From NCBI RefSeq assembly GCF_000243275.1, contig NZ_CM001437.1, positions 3,159,192 through 3,223,191 of the forward strand: a stretch of 64,000 nucleotides of DNA. Reading direction: 5' to 3'. Below, in pieces: positions 51,893 through 60,180 of this stretch. Origin of the DNA: Myroides odoratus DSM 2801 (GTDB taxonomy: Bacteria > Bacteroidota > Bacteroidia > Flavobacteriales > Flavobacteriaceae). The notes under the pieces are model-generated. The model did no database searches and had not been told where the DNA came from. It saw only the letters and a list, made by a program, of their open reading frames with translations. Both the position numbers and the translations under genes were made by a program. Within the stretch, counting starts at the first letter, position 1. Every line of letters begins with the position of its first letter.

Positions 51893-53884
51893 ATGAAAAA
51901 AAAATACTTAGGTAGATTATCTCTTTATGTAGCACTCGGTTTATTTCAATTTGTAGGCTATAGTTATAGTACTCCAATTACTGTAACTAGTAAAACACAA
52001 ACCAATCCTTATGGAACACAGCTTCCGTTTTATAAACCACTAAATGACTATGGTTCTTTTGTGATTCGTATGGATCAAAAGACAAACCTAACAGCAGAAG
52101 AATTTGTAGCAAAAGCGATTGATTTTTTTGGGTTAAATGAAACGAATTCGTTTCAACTCATCCATTCCTATACGGATATTATGGGACAGGTACACCAAAC
52201 CTATCAACATATTGTGGGGCAATATGCGGTAGAAGGACAAATGTTTATTGTTCATAGTAATAAAAATGGGCGGGTAACAAGTGTTAATGGTACCATCATC
52301 AATATTGAAAATAAAAAAAGCGTATATACGCTAAAAGAACATGTAGATAGTAAAGTTATTATTTCAAAAGAAAAGGCGATTAGTATTGCTTTTCAAGCAA
52401 ATAAAATAACAGAAAATGCGAAGACAGATTACCCTGTAGAAACTGTTTTTGTGAAGTCAATGAAACATAACAAGGCTTTTGTATTGGCTCATAAAGTGCG
52501 TATTGATAATTTCTCATCTACTCAAATTCAAAGCAAGAATGTCTTCGTTGGAGTCGAAAAAGGTGATATTGTGCATGAGGTATCTTTACTCGCGCATATT
52601 GACGTACAAGGAAGAGGAGATGGGTTCTATCGTGCTAATTTACCACTAGGATTACGATTGGAAAATGACCAGTATCAACTGATAGATGGAGAAAGAAATA
52701 TAAGAACATTAGATGCTACACAATCAACAAATCTATGGGAAATCTATAGTGGAATGGGGAGTGTATTTACCTATGCAACATCTACTTTTCCGAAAAATCC
52801 AGCAAATGATATTCATTGGGGATTATCGAAAACATATGATTATTATTGGAATGTACACCATAGACATAGCTATGATGCACAAGGAGGAGAAATAGTAGCT
52901 TTTTATAATCCTATTATTATGGATGGAGATCGATCAGGTTTCCCTAATAATGCAGTAGCCATATCTTCTTTTTACAATGTGATGATTTTCGGTAGAGGTG
53001 GTGATACGTATAACCCGTTAACAGGTTTAGATGTTGTAGGACACGAATTTACTCATTTAGTGGTTAATAGTAATGGTAGAGGAGGATTGGTGTATCAAGG
53101 AGAATCGGGAGCGTTGAATGAAGGGTTTGCTGATATTTTTGGAACCTCTATTGAGCATTATGCAGTAGATGATGCCGATTGGTTTATCGGAACAAGAGTT
53201 ATAAAAGGGCCCATTCATTTTATGAGAAGTATGAGTGACCCTAAAGAAGGAAGAGAACAGAGTCGACAGCCAAATACATACCAAGGAGAATATTGGGTAG
53301 ATACAAATATAGAATGGGATAGTGGCGGTGTACATTATAACAGTGGAGTAATTAACTACTGGTATTATTTGCTCTCTGAAGGAGGAATGGGAGTAAATGA
53401 TATTGGAAATGAGTATACTGTCACTGGAATTGGGATGCAAAAAGCAGAACAAATTGCTTATCTGACTTTAATGACACAATTGGGAAGCAATTCTCAATAT
53501 ATTGATGCAGTAGAGGGTGCATTGACTGTTACTGCAAATTTATATGGAGCAGATTCAGCGGAATATTATGCCGTTTATGACGCTTGGTATGCGGTTGGTT
53601 TTGGTGAAAAACGCCCAAACATGGGAGTAGAAGATTTTGAATTGGCAGCAGATGTATTTAGCTTATATCCTAATCCAGTTACAAATGGAGAATTAACGGT
53701 AGTAACGAAAGATGATAAAGGAGTGGTTGCGTTCTACAATATGGCAGGACAAAAAGTAACACAAGATTTTACTGTAGAAAGAGGGGAGAATAAATTGAAT
53801 ATCCCACAATTGAAAACAGGAAATTATATCGTGATTTATGAAAGCAAAGAGAGGAAGATTTCAGAGAAAATCATCGTAAAATAA
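51893..53884 (+). CDS. Secreted M4 metalloprotease with T9SS sorting domain, copy 2
   Basis: 663 residues, same architecture as the preceding gene: signal peptide (YLGRLSLYVALGLFQFVGYS), propeptide, peptidase, T9SS tail. Active-site set is complete: VGHEFTHLV (His384, Glu385, His388), GALNEGFADIFG, VHYNSGVINYWYYL. The catalytic part is clearly diverged from copy 1 (for example DRSGFPNNAVAISSFYNVMI against SGMPENAYAQPYGEMSHLVF), whereas the C-terminal ~85 residues are nearly identical. Tandem duplication followed by specialisation, with the sorting tail kept similar, is likely. Closed by a bidirectional terminator. Confidence 0.95.
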   Translation: MKKKYLGRLSLYVALGLFQFVGYSYSTPITVTSKTQTNPYGTQLPFYKPLNDYGSFVIRMDQKTNLTAEEFVAKAIDFFGLNETNSFQLIHSYTDIMGQVHQTYQHIVGQYAVEGQMFIVHSNKNGRVTSVNGTIINIENKKSVYTLKEHVDSKVIISKEKAISIAFQANKITENAKTDYPVETVFVKSMKHNKAFVLAHKVRIDNFSSTQIQSKNVFVGVEKGDIVHEVSLLAHIDVQGRGDGFYRANLPLGLRLENDQYQLIDGERNIRTLDATQSTNLWEIYSGMGSVFTYATSTFPKNPANDIHWGLSKTYDYYWNVHHRHSYDAQGGEIVAFYNPIIMDGDRSGFPNNAVAISSFYNVMIFGRGGDTYNPLTGLDVVGHEFTHLVVNSNGRGGLVYQGESGALNEGFADIFGTSIEHYAVDDADWFIGTRVIKGPIHFMRSMSDPKEGREQSRQPNTYQGEYWVDTNIEWDSGGVHYNSGVINYWYYLLSEGGMGVNDIGNEYTVTGIGMQKAEQIAYLTLMTQLGSNSQYIDAVEGALTVTANLYGADSAEYYAVYDAWYAVGFGEKRPNMGVEDFELAADVFSLYPNPVTNGELTVVTKDDKGVVAFYNMAGQKVTQDFTVERGENKLNIPQLKTGNYIVIYESKERKISEKIIVK

Positions 53885-53892
53885 AAACATAA

Positions 53893-53925
53893 AAAAACCG
53901 AGATATAAAAGTCTCGGTTTTTTTT
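53893..53925. terminator. Bidirectional terminator
   Basis: AAAAACCGAGA / TCTCGGTTTTT with A- and T-runs outside. It serves M4 gene 2 and the convergent nucleoid-associated protein gene. Confidence 0.92.
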
Positions 53926-53932
53926 ATTGTTA

Positions 53933-54997
53933 TTATGATTTTTGTTCTTTGTTGAAATATACCAAGTAGTAGTACATTTGCTTTTCTTCATCCCATCCTT
54001 TTTCTACAAATTTATCTGCACTTTCAGGATTAATAAAATCAAGTTTAATCTGAATATTCGTATCTAAATTAATCACGTTTTTAATCTTTTTACGGGCATC
54101 AGAAACGGCATTGTTAGCAATAGGGAATGATGTTGTGTCTTCAATACTGTACTTCTCTCCTTTATCTACTTTGTAGTTTTTGAACTCAGAAATTAAATCA
54201 GGATTGTCAATTACTTCATTTAAAAAGTTGGTTTCTTCGAACTCGTCATTTTTAGCAAAATAGTTTACGGAACGGTTCATGAACATTACTTCTTCTTTTT
54301 TGTCTTCTGCAGGTAAAACTACGTCTTTAGCGAAGTCTTGACAGAATTTTAAATATTTTTTTGTCATGAAGGCTTCGTCTTGGAAGATGTCTACACTTAA
54401 AAAGTGCTCTAACCAGTAACGCGCATCATAACGGTTGCTATCGATCGTTAGGATTTTGTATCCTTCTTCTTTTTTGTAATTGAAAATAATACAACCTTTA
54501 TCTAACTTATTTAAGTTGATTCCTTGTTGTAAAATCATTTCTAGATTTGAACCATTTTCTTGAAATTGTAAGAAATCAGATTTAATCTCACTTTTGAAAA
54601 TTCCAATCGCATCTACCACATTATTGTCAATAGAAGTATTTGTTAAATAAGTAACATAAACTTCTCCATTTTTAATATGGGGATGATTCGATTGCTCGAA
54701 TAAGTGTTTTGTTATTTTTTGAGAGATCTCATGTGCTTTTTCAGAAGAAGGCGCATTAAATAAATCTGCTGCATAGTTAAACATATCGTTGAATTCTAAA
54801 TCAACATCATGAACAAATTGAAAATAACTTTCTTCTTTCTCGCGGAAAGGTTTAAAGAAGTACTCTTTTAATAAAGGAGCAATCTCATCGTTTAAGCTAT
54901 AAGGTTCATCTGATAAAAAGATGGCTTCGTTTCTACTTTTATTTCCAACTCTGTGGATAGATAAAGTTTCTACGTGTGCATTAAAAAGGTTGATCAT
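53933..54997 (-). CDS. Nucleoid-associated protein (NA37/YejK-type family)
   Basis: 354 residues, soluble and acidic. The start MINLFNAHVETLSIHRVGNK with RNEAIFLSDEPYSLNDEIAP is the Bacteroidota form of the 37-kDa nucleoid-associated protein family (PF04245). The middle part GCIIFNYKKEEGYKILTIDS and YWLEHFLSVD fits too. In E. coli YejK binds DNA and topoisomerases; the role here is assumed similar at most. The pRiA4b-like gene lies 57 bp upstream on the same strand and may share a transcript. Confidence 0.88.
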   Translation of the reverse strand: MINLFNAHVETLSIHRVGNKSRNEAIFLSDEPYSLNDEIAPLLKEYFFKPFREKEESYFQFVHDVDLEFNDMFNYAADLFNAPSSEKAHEISQKITKHLFEQSNHPHIKNGEVYVTYLTNTSIDNNVVDAIGIFKSEIKSDFLQFQENGSNLEMILQQGINLNKLDKGCIIFNYKKEEGYKILTIDSNRYDARYWLEHFLSVDIFQDEAFMTKKYLKFCQDFAKDVVLPAEDKKEEVMFMNRSVNYFAKNDEFEETNFLNEVIDNPDLISEFKNYKVDKGEKYSIEDTTSFPIANNAVSDARKKIKNVINLDTNIQIKLDFINPESADKFVEKGWDEEKQMYYYLVYFNKEQKS

Positions 54998-55054
54998 AAT
55001 AGTTAAATATGTAGTAGATCTTTTTTAGATCTGTTATTTTTAGATGTAAAAAAA

Positions 55055-55597
55055 TTAGTAATTATCCTCTCCGTAGTCTGTAAAGCTATCATCGCCTTCA
55101 AACATATCGTAATCTTCCTCATCATAATCATCGTCAAAATCTCCAAAAATATCGTCATTCGATACAGGACCAGCTGAAAATGATTTAGTAGGAATATCAT
55201 CTGGTAAAATACCATGAGAAAATAAAAGTTCCGGATATAATATCCCTGGTTCTTCCTCTTCAATTGCAGCTAATTCAACGAAGAATGTCCACATATTAAG
55301 AAAATCATACACATAGATAATTTTAGTCTGATCTTCATCTAAAACAGCATTAATAGGTGTTGAACCCATTGTTTTTCCTGCATCTTGATCATCACTCATA
55401 TCAAAAAGAGAAATTTCCTCTTCTTGTTGAGCCCAGCTATCATCACACGCATAAAATGAAGCTGCTTCCATACCGTCAAAGCCAAAAGCATTCACAATAG
55501 CATTGTGTAAATCTTCTAAAGTATCATCTTCTAAAATAGCAATATCGCGAAAAATATCTTCCTCAGTATCAAGGATAACTCTGAATTTATAAACCAT
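55055..55597 (-). CDS. pRiA4b ORF-3-like (IS1096 TnpR-like) protein
   Basis: 180 residues. The fold signature MVYKFRVILDTEEDIFRDIA, then LEDLHNAIVNAFGFDGMEAA, then FYACDDSWAQ and IIYVYDFLNMWTFFVELAAI matches the pRiA4b ORF-3-like family (PF07929), found both as mobile-element passengers and as stable chromosomal genes in flavobacteria. The C terminus is extremely acidic (DDDYDEEDYDMFEGDDSF). No transposase, inverted repeats or other mobile signs surround it, so it looks like a resident gene. Function unknown. Promoter box at 55622-55629. Confidence 0.88.
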   Translation of the reverse strand: MVYKFRVILDTEEDIFRDIAILEDDTLEDLHNAIVNAFGFDGMEAASFYACDDSWAQQEEEISLFDMSDDQDAGKTMGSTPINAVLDEDQTKIIYVYDFLNMWTFFVELAAIEEEEPGILYPELLFSHGILPDDIPTKSFSAGPVSNDDIFGDFDDDYDEEDYDMFEGDDSFTDYGEDNY

Positions 55598-55621
55598 AAT
55601 TTTTTAAACCGATTAGAAATG

Positions 55622-55629
55622 CAAATTTA
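55622..55629 (-). promoter_or_regulatory. Promoter -7 box for the pRiA4b-like gene
   Basis: TAAATTTG on the minus strand, matches TAnnTTTG, 24 bp upstream of the ATG at 55597. Confidence 0.45.
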
Positions 55630-55823
55630 TAATTATTTATTAAGTCTTTGGGTATAATTTGAGGTCTTTTTATTAACAGTTGATACAGCAGTTTCTCTTA
55701 GTTGGAAATCAAAACCTTACTACCTTTTACAATTCATCCTTCTAAAACTACAGTTCGTCCAGTCTTATTTTTATATGCTTTCTAATCTCCTAATCTTTGT
55801 ACTACAAACCAACCAAAGTACCT

Positions 55824-56006
55824 ATGAAATTTATATTTTTGATTATTGTAATGTTGACACAATTTGCCCTTCAGATGGGAACAAGTTGGTCTGTCGGTTC
55901 CTCTTATAACCAAGAGGAAAGTAGCAAAGGAATTGTAACAACAAAAGAAGAACAAGAAGCGCCAAATAAGAAAGTAAAAACGGATAGCAAAAAAAATGAA
56001 AAATAA
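55824..56006 (+). CDS. Small exported or membrane protein preceding the LytS-like kinase
   Basis: 60 residues from the ATG at 55824: a hydrophobic start (MKFIFLIIVMLTQFALQMGT) followed by a charged, Lys/Glu-rich tail ending KTDSKKNEK. The open frame could begin at 55797 (ATG-less), but the hydrophobic segment would then be internal. Its 3' end overlaps the kinase start by 11 bp, suggesting coupled translation. I recognise no family. It could be a signal-sensing partner of the kinase. Confidence 0.6.
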   Translation: MKFIFLIIVMLTQFALQMGTSWSVGSSYNQEESSKGIVTTKEEQEAPNKKVKTDSKKNEK

Positions 56007-57339
56007 TTATGTAAAACTCGTACTCTTAGCCTTTATCGTATTCATTCTGTTTACGAAAGTACTCAAGTTGCGTTTTATGGATTTATCCTTGTTTTTGGGG
56101 TATCTCGTGTCTTTTGTAGGCGTTATTATTTTGGTGAACCAGTATTGGAAAGAAAATTATTGGAAGAAGTTTACGAAATCTTTAGATGGAAAAGAGAATA
56201 GTGTACACAAAGTGACGGGTATTGTAACTGCAATTAACTTTGGGTTTATTTGGATGATATGCTTGGCCTTGAAGATTTTTGATGTCCATTTTATAGGAAA
56301 TAAAACGTTCTATTACTTCATGGATTCTAGTAGTTTCAGCGCCATTTTTAGCACCGCTTTTTTCTTTAGTATCCTCGTGTATATTTATTACTATACTTAT
56401 TTTACGTCTTTGGACAAAAAAATGAGTATCAACGAGCAAAAAGTGATTACAGGTAGTGTATCAGCTCAATTTGAAAGTTTAAAAAATCAATTAGACCCTC
56501 ACTTTTTATTCAATAGCCTCAACGTGCTCAATGCATTAATTGAAGAAAACCCTGAAAAAGCACAAGAATTTACAAGCGGATTATCAAAGACCTATCGCTA
56601 TATTTTAGATCAAAAAAATAAAGAACTAGTACCTCTAGAAGAAGAGCTAGACTTTGCTCAAACGTATATCGAATTGCTTCAAATGCGCTTTGAAGAGAGT
56701 TTAACCTTTGAAATCGAACAAGAAATAAAGCAAGAAGGAGCAAAGGTGGTTCCCTTGTCCTTGCAATTGTTGTTGGAAAATGTAATCAAACACAACAAAG
56801 CGACTTCTACAAAACCTTTGCATATTGTAATCAAACAAGAAAGCGGCTATTTAGTGGTAGAAAATAACTTAAACTTACGCCAAATCAACGAAGATAGAAA
56901 GGGGATTGGGCTAACCAATATCGCTGATCGCTATGCTTTATTGACGAATAAACCAATCAAAATTGACCAAACAGAAACAACATTTACAATACGAATTCCA
57001 ATATTAACTAAACTTATTGAACCTATGAGAATTATTGATGTACAAGAAAATGAACAAGAAATATTGATTCAAGCAAAGAAAAACGTGGAGAAAATGAAGA
57101 AGTTTTATGCACACCTTACCATGTATATTATGGTGAATACCTTTTTAATTGTGCTGAACTTGATGACTGATGCTAGATTTATGTGGAGTTTAATCGTTGT
57201 GTTTTCATGGGGAATTGGACTAGTAGCCGATTGGATGAAGACCTATAACTATCATTTTTTCTTAGGAAAGGATTGGGAAGACCGAAAAATCCGTGAATAC
57301 ATGGATCAACAAAATAATCGTACCAATAATTGGAAATAA
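55996..57339 (+). CDS. LytS-family sensor histidine kinase with C-terminal 2TM domain
   Basis: 447 residues. Four transmembrane segments fill residues ~5-135, then the His_kinase (LytS) region with LKNQLDPHFLFNSLNVLNAL (phospho-acceptor His169) and the ATPase part (LQLLLENVIKHNK, then GIGLTNIADRYALL). After about residue 350 there is an extra 2TM domain (KKFYAHLTMYIMVNTFLIVL, WSLIVVFSWGIGLVADWMKT), which also occurs as a stand-alone protein in this phylum. It likely relays a signal to the LytTR regulator two genes downstream. Signal unknown. Confidence 0.93.
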   Translation: MKNNYVKLVLLAFIVFILFTKVLKLRFMDLSLFLGYLVSFVGVIILVNQYWKENYWKKFTKSLDGKENSVHKVTGIVTAINFGFIWMICLALKIFDVHFIGNKTFYYFMDSSSFSAIFSTAFFFSILVYIYYYTYFTSLDKKMSINEQKVITGSVSAQFESLKNQLDPHFLFNSLNVLNALIEENPEKAQEFTSGLSKTYRYILDQKNKELVPLEEELDFAQTYIELLQMRFEESLTFEIEQEIKQEGAKVVPLSLQLLLENVIKHNKATSTKPLHIVIKQESGYLVVENNLNLRQINEDRKGIGLTNIADRYALLTNKPIKIDQTETTFTIRIPILTKLIEPMRIIDVQENEQEILIQAKKNVEKMKKFYAHLTMYIMVNTFLIVLNLMTDARFMWSLIVVFSWGIGLVADWMKTYNYHFFLGKDWEDRKIREYMDQQNNRTNNWK

Positions 57340-57347
57340 AGAGAAAA

Positions 57348-57734
57348 ATGGATTTTTATACCAAAGAAGTAGAACAAAAATATTGGGGGTATAAGCGCAA
57401 AAGAGCGGGATATTTGAAAAGTCTTTTTATTCAAGTTGTGGTGTGGTTACTATTCACAGGTATTATGCTTTACCAACAGCTTGTGGGATTTGAAGACGTG
57501 GTAATCGGAATTCATACGCCTACCTATAAAAGTTCAGAACGAATGTTTTATGAATTACCTTTGTGTTGGTTGGTGCTCCTGATTGTACAATTTATTTTTT
57601 ACTATGCAGAGCGAATACCTGTCTTGTCCCAATGGCAAGATCGTTTAGAACGCAAGGAATTTGAACGGTTGAAAAATACATACGAATATCAATTGAAAGT
57701 AAAAGATGAAATCACTTCGCATAGTCATTATTGA
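57348..57734 (+). CDS. 2TM-domain-like small membrane protein
   Basis: 128 residues. The start MDFYTKEVEQKYWGYKRKRA is followed by two transmembrane segments (SLFIQVVVWLLFTGIMLYQQ and LPLCWLVLLIVQFIFYYAER) and a charged C-terminal helix (LERKEFERLKNTYEYQLKVK), loosely like the 2TM domain at the end of the kinase. It starts 8 bp after the kinase and overlaps the regulator gene by 29 bp, so the three are one operon. Probably a modulator of the kinase or part of its complex; inferred from position. Confidence 0.7.
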   Translation: MDFYTKEVEQKYWGYKRKRAGYLKSLFIQVVVWLLFTGIMLYQQLVGFEDVVIGIHTPTYKSSERMFYELPLCWLVLLIVQFIFYYAERIPVLSQWQDRLERKEFERLKNTYEYQLKVKDEITSHSHY

Positions 57735-58467
57735 GGATGAAAAACCAGCGGCACGCTTGTTGGAACGAAAAATAGAAAAATTGGGATACCACGTATTAGA
57801 AATGATAACTAGTGTGGAAGATGCAGTTCAATGGTTCCAGCAAAACGAAGAACCGGATTTAATCTTTTTAGATATCCAACTATCAGATGGTTTATCCTTT
57901 GAAATATTCGATCAGGTAACGGTTAAAAGCGCAATTGTTTTTACGACGGCTTATGATGCCTATGCCTTACGTGCTTTTAAATTAAACAGCATTGATTACC
58001 TATTAAAACCGATTAGCGATGCAGATCTGAAAGGAGCAATTGATAAATTCAATGAGCAACGAGCGTCTTTCTTCGCTTTTACAGAGCAATTGAATCTGTT
58101 TAAATCTTTTCTATCTACAACACCAAAAGAAAATAAAGAGCGTTTTTTAATTAAAATAGGTACCCAATTAAAGATTGTACCGATTGGGGAGGTGGCTTGT
58201 TTCTTCAGTACAAATAAAATAACCTACCTCAAAACAAAAGAAGGTAGAGACTATATCTTAGATCAATCCCTCGACGAGATTGAAAAAACAATAGAAGCCG
58301 AACAGTTTTTTCGCATAAGCCGTAAACACATTGTGGCTGTAGACTCAATCAAGGAGATTACAGCTTATAGCAATTCGCGTTTAAAATTGAGCTTACAGGT
58401 TGATTTTGAGGAAGAATTAATTGTAAGTAGAGAAAAAGTTAACGATTTTAAGCTTTGGCTTAGTTAA
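57706..58467 (+). CDS. LytTR-family response regulator
   Basis: 253 residues. Receiver domain (LRIVIIEDEKPAARLLERKI) with phospho-acceptor Asp56 in DLIFLDIQLSDG, Thr in VFTTAYDAYALRAF and Lys in YLLKPIS. A LytTR DNA-binding domain follows (about 145-253), with FLIKIGTQLKIVPIGEVACF, then RDYILDQSLDEIE and FFRISRKHIVAVDSI. It binds promoter DNA after phosphorylation by the LytS-type kinase. Its targets are not visible; no paired repeats stand out in neighbouring promoters. Confidence 0.96.
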   Translation: MKSLRIVIIEDEKPAARLLERKIEKLGYHVLEMITSVEDAVQWFQQNEEPDLIFLDIQLSDGLSFEIFDQVTVKSAIVFTTAYDAYALRAFKLNSIDYLLKPISDADLKGAIDKFNEQRASFFAFTEQLNLFKSFLSTTPKENKERFLIKIGTQLKIVPIGEVACFFSTNKITYLKTKEGRDYILDQSLDEIEKTIEAEQFFRISRKHIVAVDSIKEITAYSNSRLKLSLQVDFEEELIVSREKVNDFKLWLS

Positions 58468-58558
58468 ACGATTCATTTTTTTGTTGAAAAAAACAACGAA
58501 AATTCAACTATTCTTGATTCAAGGGCAATATTAACTAATTTATTAACGCAACTTCTTT

Positions 58559-58587
58559 TTGATATCTTGATTTTATTAATACTTTTA
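58559..58587 (+). promoter_or_regulatory. Promoter of the TlpA-like gene (TTG-N18-TACTTTTA)
   Basis: TTG at 58559-58561, 18-bp spacer, TACTTTTA at 58580-58587 (one mismatch to TAnnTTTG). ATG 28 bp downstream. Confidence 0.55.
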
Positions 58588-58615
58588 CGAAGACGTAAAA
58601 TTATAAATCATTAAT

Positions 58616-59764
58616 ATGAAAAAATTAGCAGTTGTTTTGCTAGCATTAGGAATGTTTTCATGTAAGCAAGATAATACAATTGAGATTACTACGAAAGATG
58701 TTGCCAATGATACAAAAGTAGAAATCATGACTTCAGAATTGGGTAATCCTTCTCCAACTGTTGTTTACACAGGAACTATAAAAGATAATAAATTAGTTTT
58801 TGAAAATCCATTTACTGAGCTTGAAGAAGCTTATATGGTACTAGGTGGAGAAATGCAAAGCAATGTGTTTTTCATCGGAGAACCAGGACATATCACAATT
58901 TCAGTAACTAAAGATCAACCAACAGAAACTGTATTAGGGGGAAGTGAGAATAACCAGAAGCTTCAAAAATTACAAGATGAAGTAAAACCAACAGTTACAA
59001 AATTAAGAACTTTTATTGATGAGAATCAAATGAGTTTAATGCAATTAAGCCAATCGAATGAAGAGGCTGATCGCGCTAAATTTGAGGCTCTTCAAAATGA
59101 ATACAAAGGATACATTGACAGTATCAATGAGGTGTATAAAAAACACCAACAAGACAATGCAAATAATGCTTTCGGATTGTTGTTACTTTCTCAACAAATG
59201 ATGTCTTCTCAAGATGGAGAAACTGATTTTGTTAAAGAATTCGATAAATTTTCTGCAGAATTAAAAGAATCAAAAACTGGAAAGAAAATTGATTCGATGC
59301 TTAAAATGATGAATTTATCAGAAGAAGAAACTGCAGGATTGAAAGTAGGAGATATCGCTCCAAACTTTACAAGTAAAACACCAGACGATAAAGAATTATC
59401 ATTAGAAGAATTCAAAAAAGGGAAAAAATTAGTTTTAATTGATTTCTGGGCTTCATGGTGTGGACCTTGTCGTGTTGAGAATCCAAACGTAGTTAAATTA
59501 TACAACGGATTTAAAGCAAAAGGATTGGATATCATCGGAGTATCTTTAGATAAAGACAAAGATAAATGGTTACAAGCAATCGAAAAAGATGGTTTAGTTT
59601 GGGGACAAGTTTCTAACTTACAATTCTGGAATGATGAAATTGCTGCTGAGTATGGTGTACAAGCTATTCCTGCAAACTATTTAATCAATGAAAAAGGAGA
59701 GATTTTAGCTATCAATTTATATGGTGAAGAATTATACCAAAAAGTAGAAGAGCTATTAAAATAG
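58616..59764 (+). CDS. DUF4369-thioredoxin (TlpA/ResA-like) lipoprotein
   Basis: 382 residues. Lipoprotein signal (MKKLAVVLLALGMFSC, Cys16). An N-terminal DUF4369 domain (IEITTKDVANDTKVEIMTSE to about residue 110), a long helical spacer, then an AhpC/TSA-type thioredoxin domain with redox motif WASWCGPC (Cys282, Cys285). The cis-Pro loop follows at VQAIPANYLINEKG. Proteins of this build are abundant in Bacteroidota and act as periplasmic disulfide reductases; the partner is not known here. Own promoter and terminator. Confidence 0.95.
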   Translation: MKKLAVVLLALGMFSCKQDNTIEITTKDVANDTKVEIMTSELGNPSPTVVYTGTIKDNKLVFENPFTELEEAYMVLGGEMQSNVFFIGEPGHITISVTKDQPTETVLGGSENNQKLQKLQDEVKPTVTKLRTFIDENQMSLMQLSQSNEEADRAKFEALQNEYKGYIDSINEVYKKHQQDNANNAFGLLLLSQQMMSSQDGETDFVKEFDKFSAELKESKTGKKIDSMLKMMNLSEEETAGLKVGDIAPNFTSKTPDDKELSLEEFKKGKKLVLIDFWASWCGPCRVENPNVVKLYNGFKAKGLDIIGVSLDKDKDKWLQAIEKDGLVWGQVSNLQFWNDEIAAEYGVQAIPANYLINEKGEILAINLYGEELYQKVEELLK

Positions 59765-60180
59765 ACAAATAATTCCTTCTTGAGGAGGAAATTTGAATAA
59801 ATACAAAAAGCAACAGCCAAAAGCTGTTGCTTTTTTTTATGGGAATATCTTGAGATTAGGACTAAAAAGGCGTGAAATTGAAATAGTGTTAAAACACTTT
59901 GGAATGTGTTGTTTTTCGGCGGTTTTTTTTAAAGATTAGAAAGAAAAATAGGTCTAAAAATAGAGATGAAGGAATGATAAAAACATGCTTTTTCGGTTTT
60001 TGGGAAGAATACTAAGGTTAAATTGCGATTATCATTTTAATATCTTAAAATATGAAATATATAACTAATCTTTTATACTAATTGAAATGTATAATCATAT
60101 AAATCGTACGATGTGTTTAAAAACGTATTAAATATTAATAAAAAGTTCTATTTTTAAGCAGCTAACAAAACGATTGAGAA
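59765..60180. other. Intergenic leader of the CoA-transferase gene
   Basis: 416 bp. Apart from the terminator at 59805-59838 it is A/T-rich, with a TATTTTTA (about 60148) that could be a weak -7 box. No gene seen. Confidence 0.45.
59805..59838 (+). terminator. Terminator of the TlpA-like gene
   Basis: AAAAAGCAACAGC-CAAAA-GCTGTTGC with eight T after it. Confidence 0.93.

Noticed and set aside
55055..55597. Insertion-sequence passenger gene
   Set aside because: The family name refers to IS1096, but no transposase, inverted repeats or target duplication surround it.
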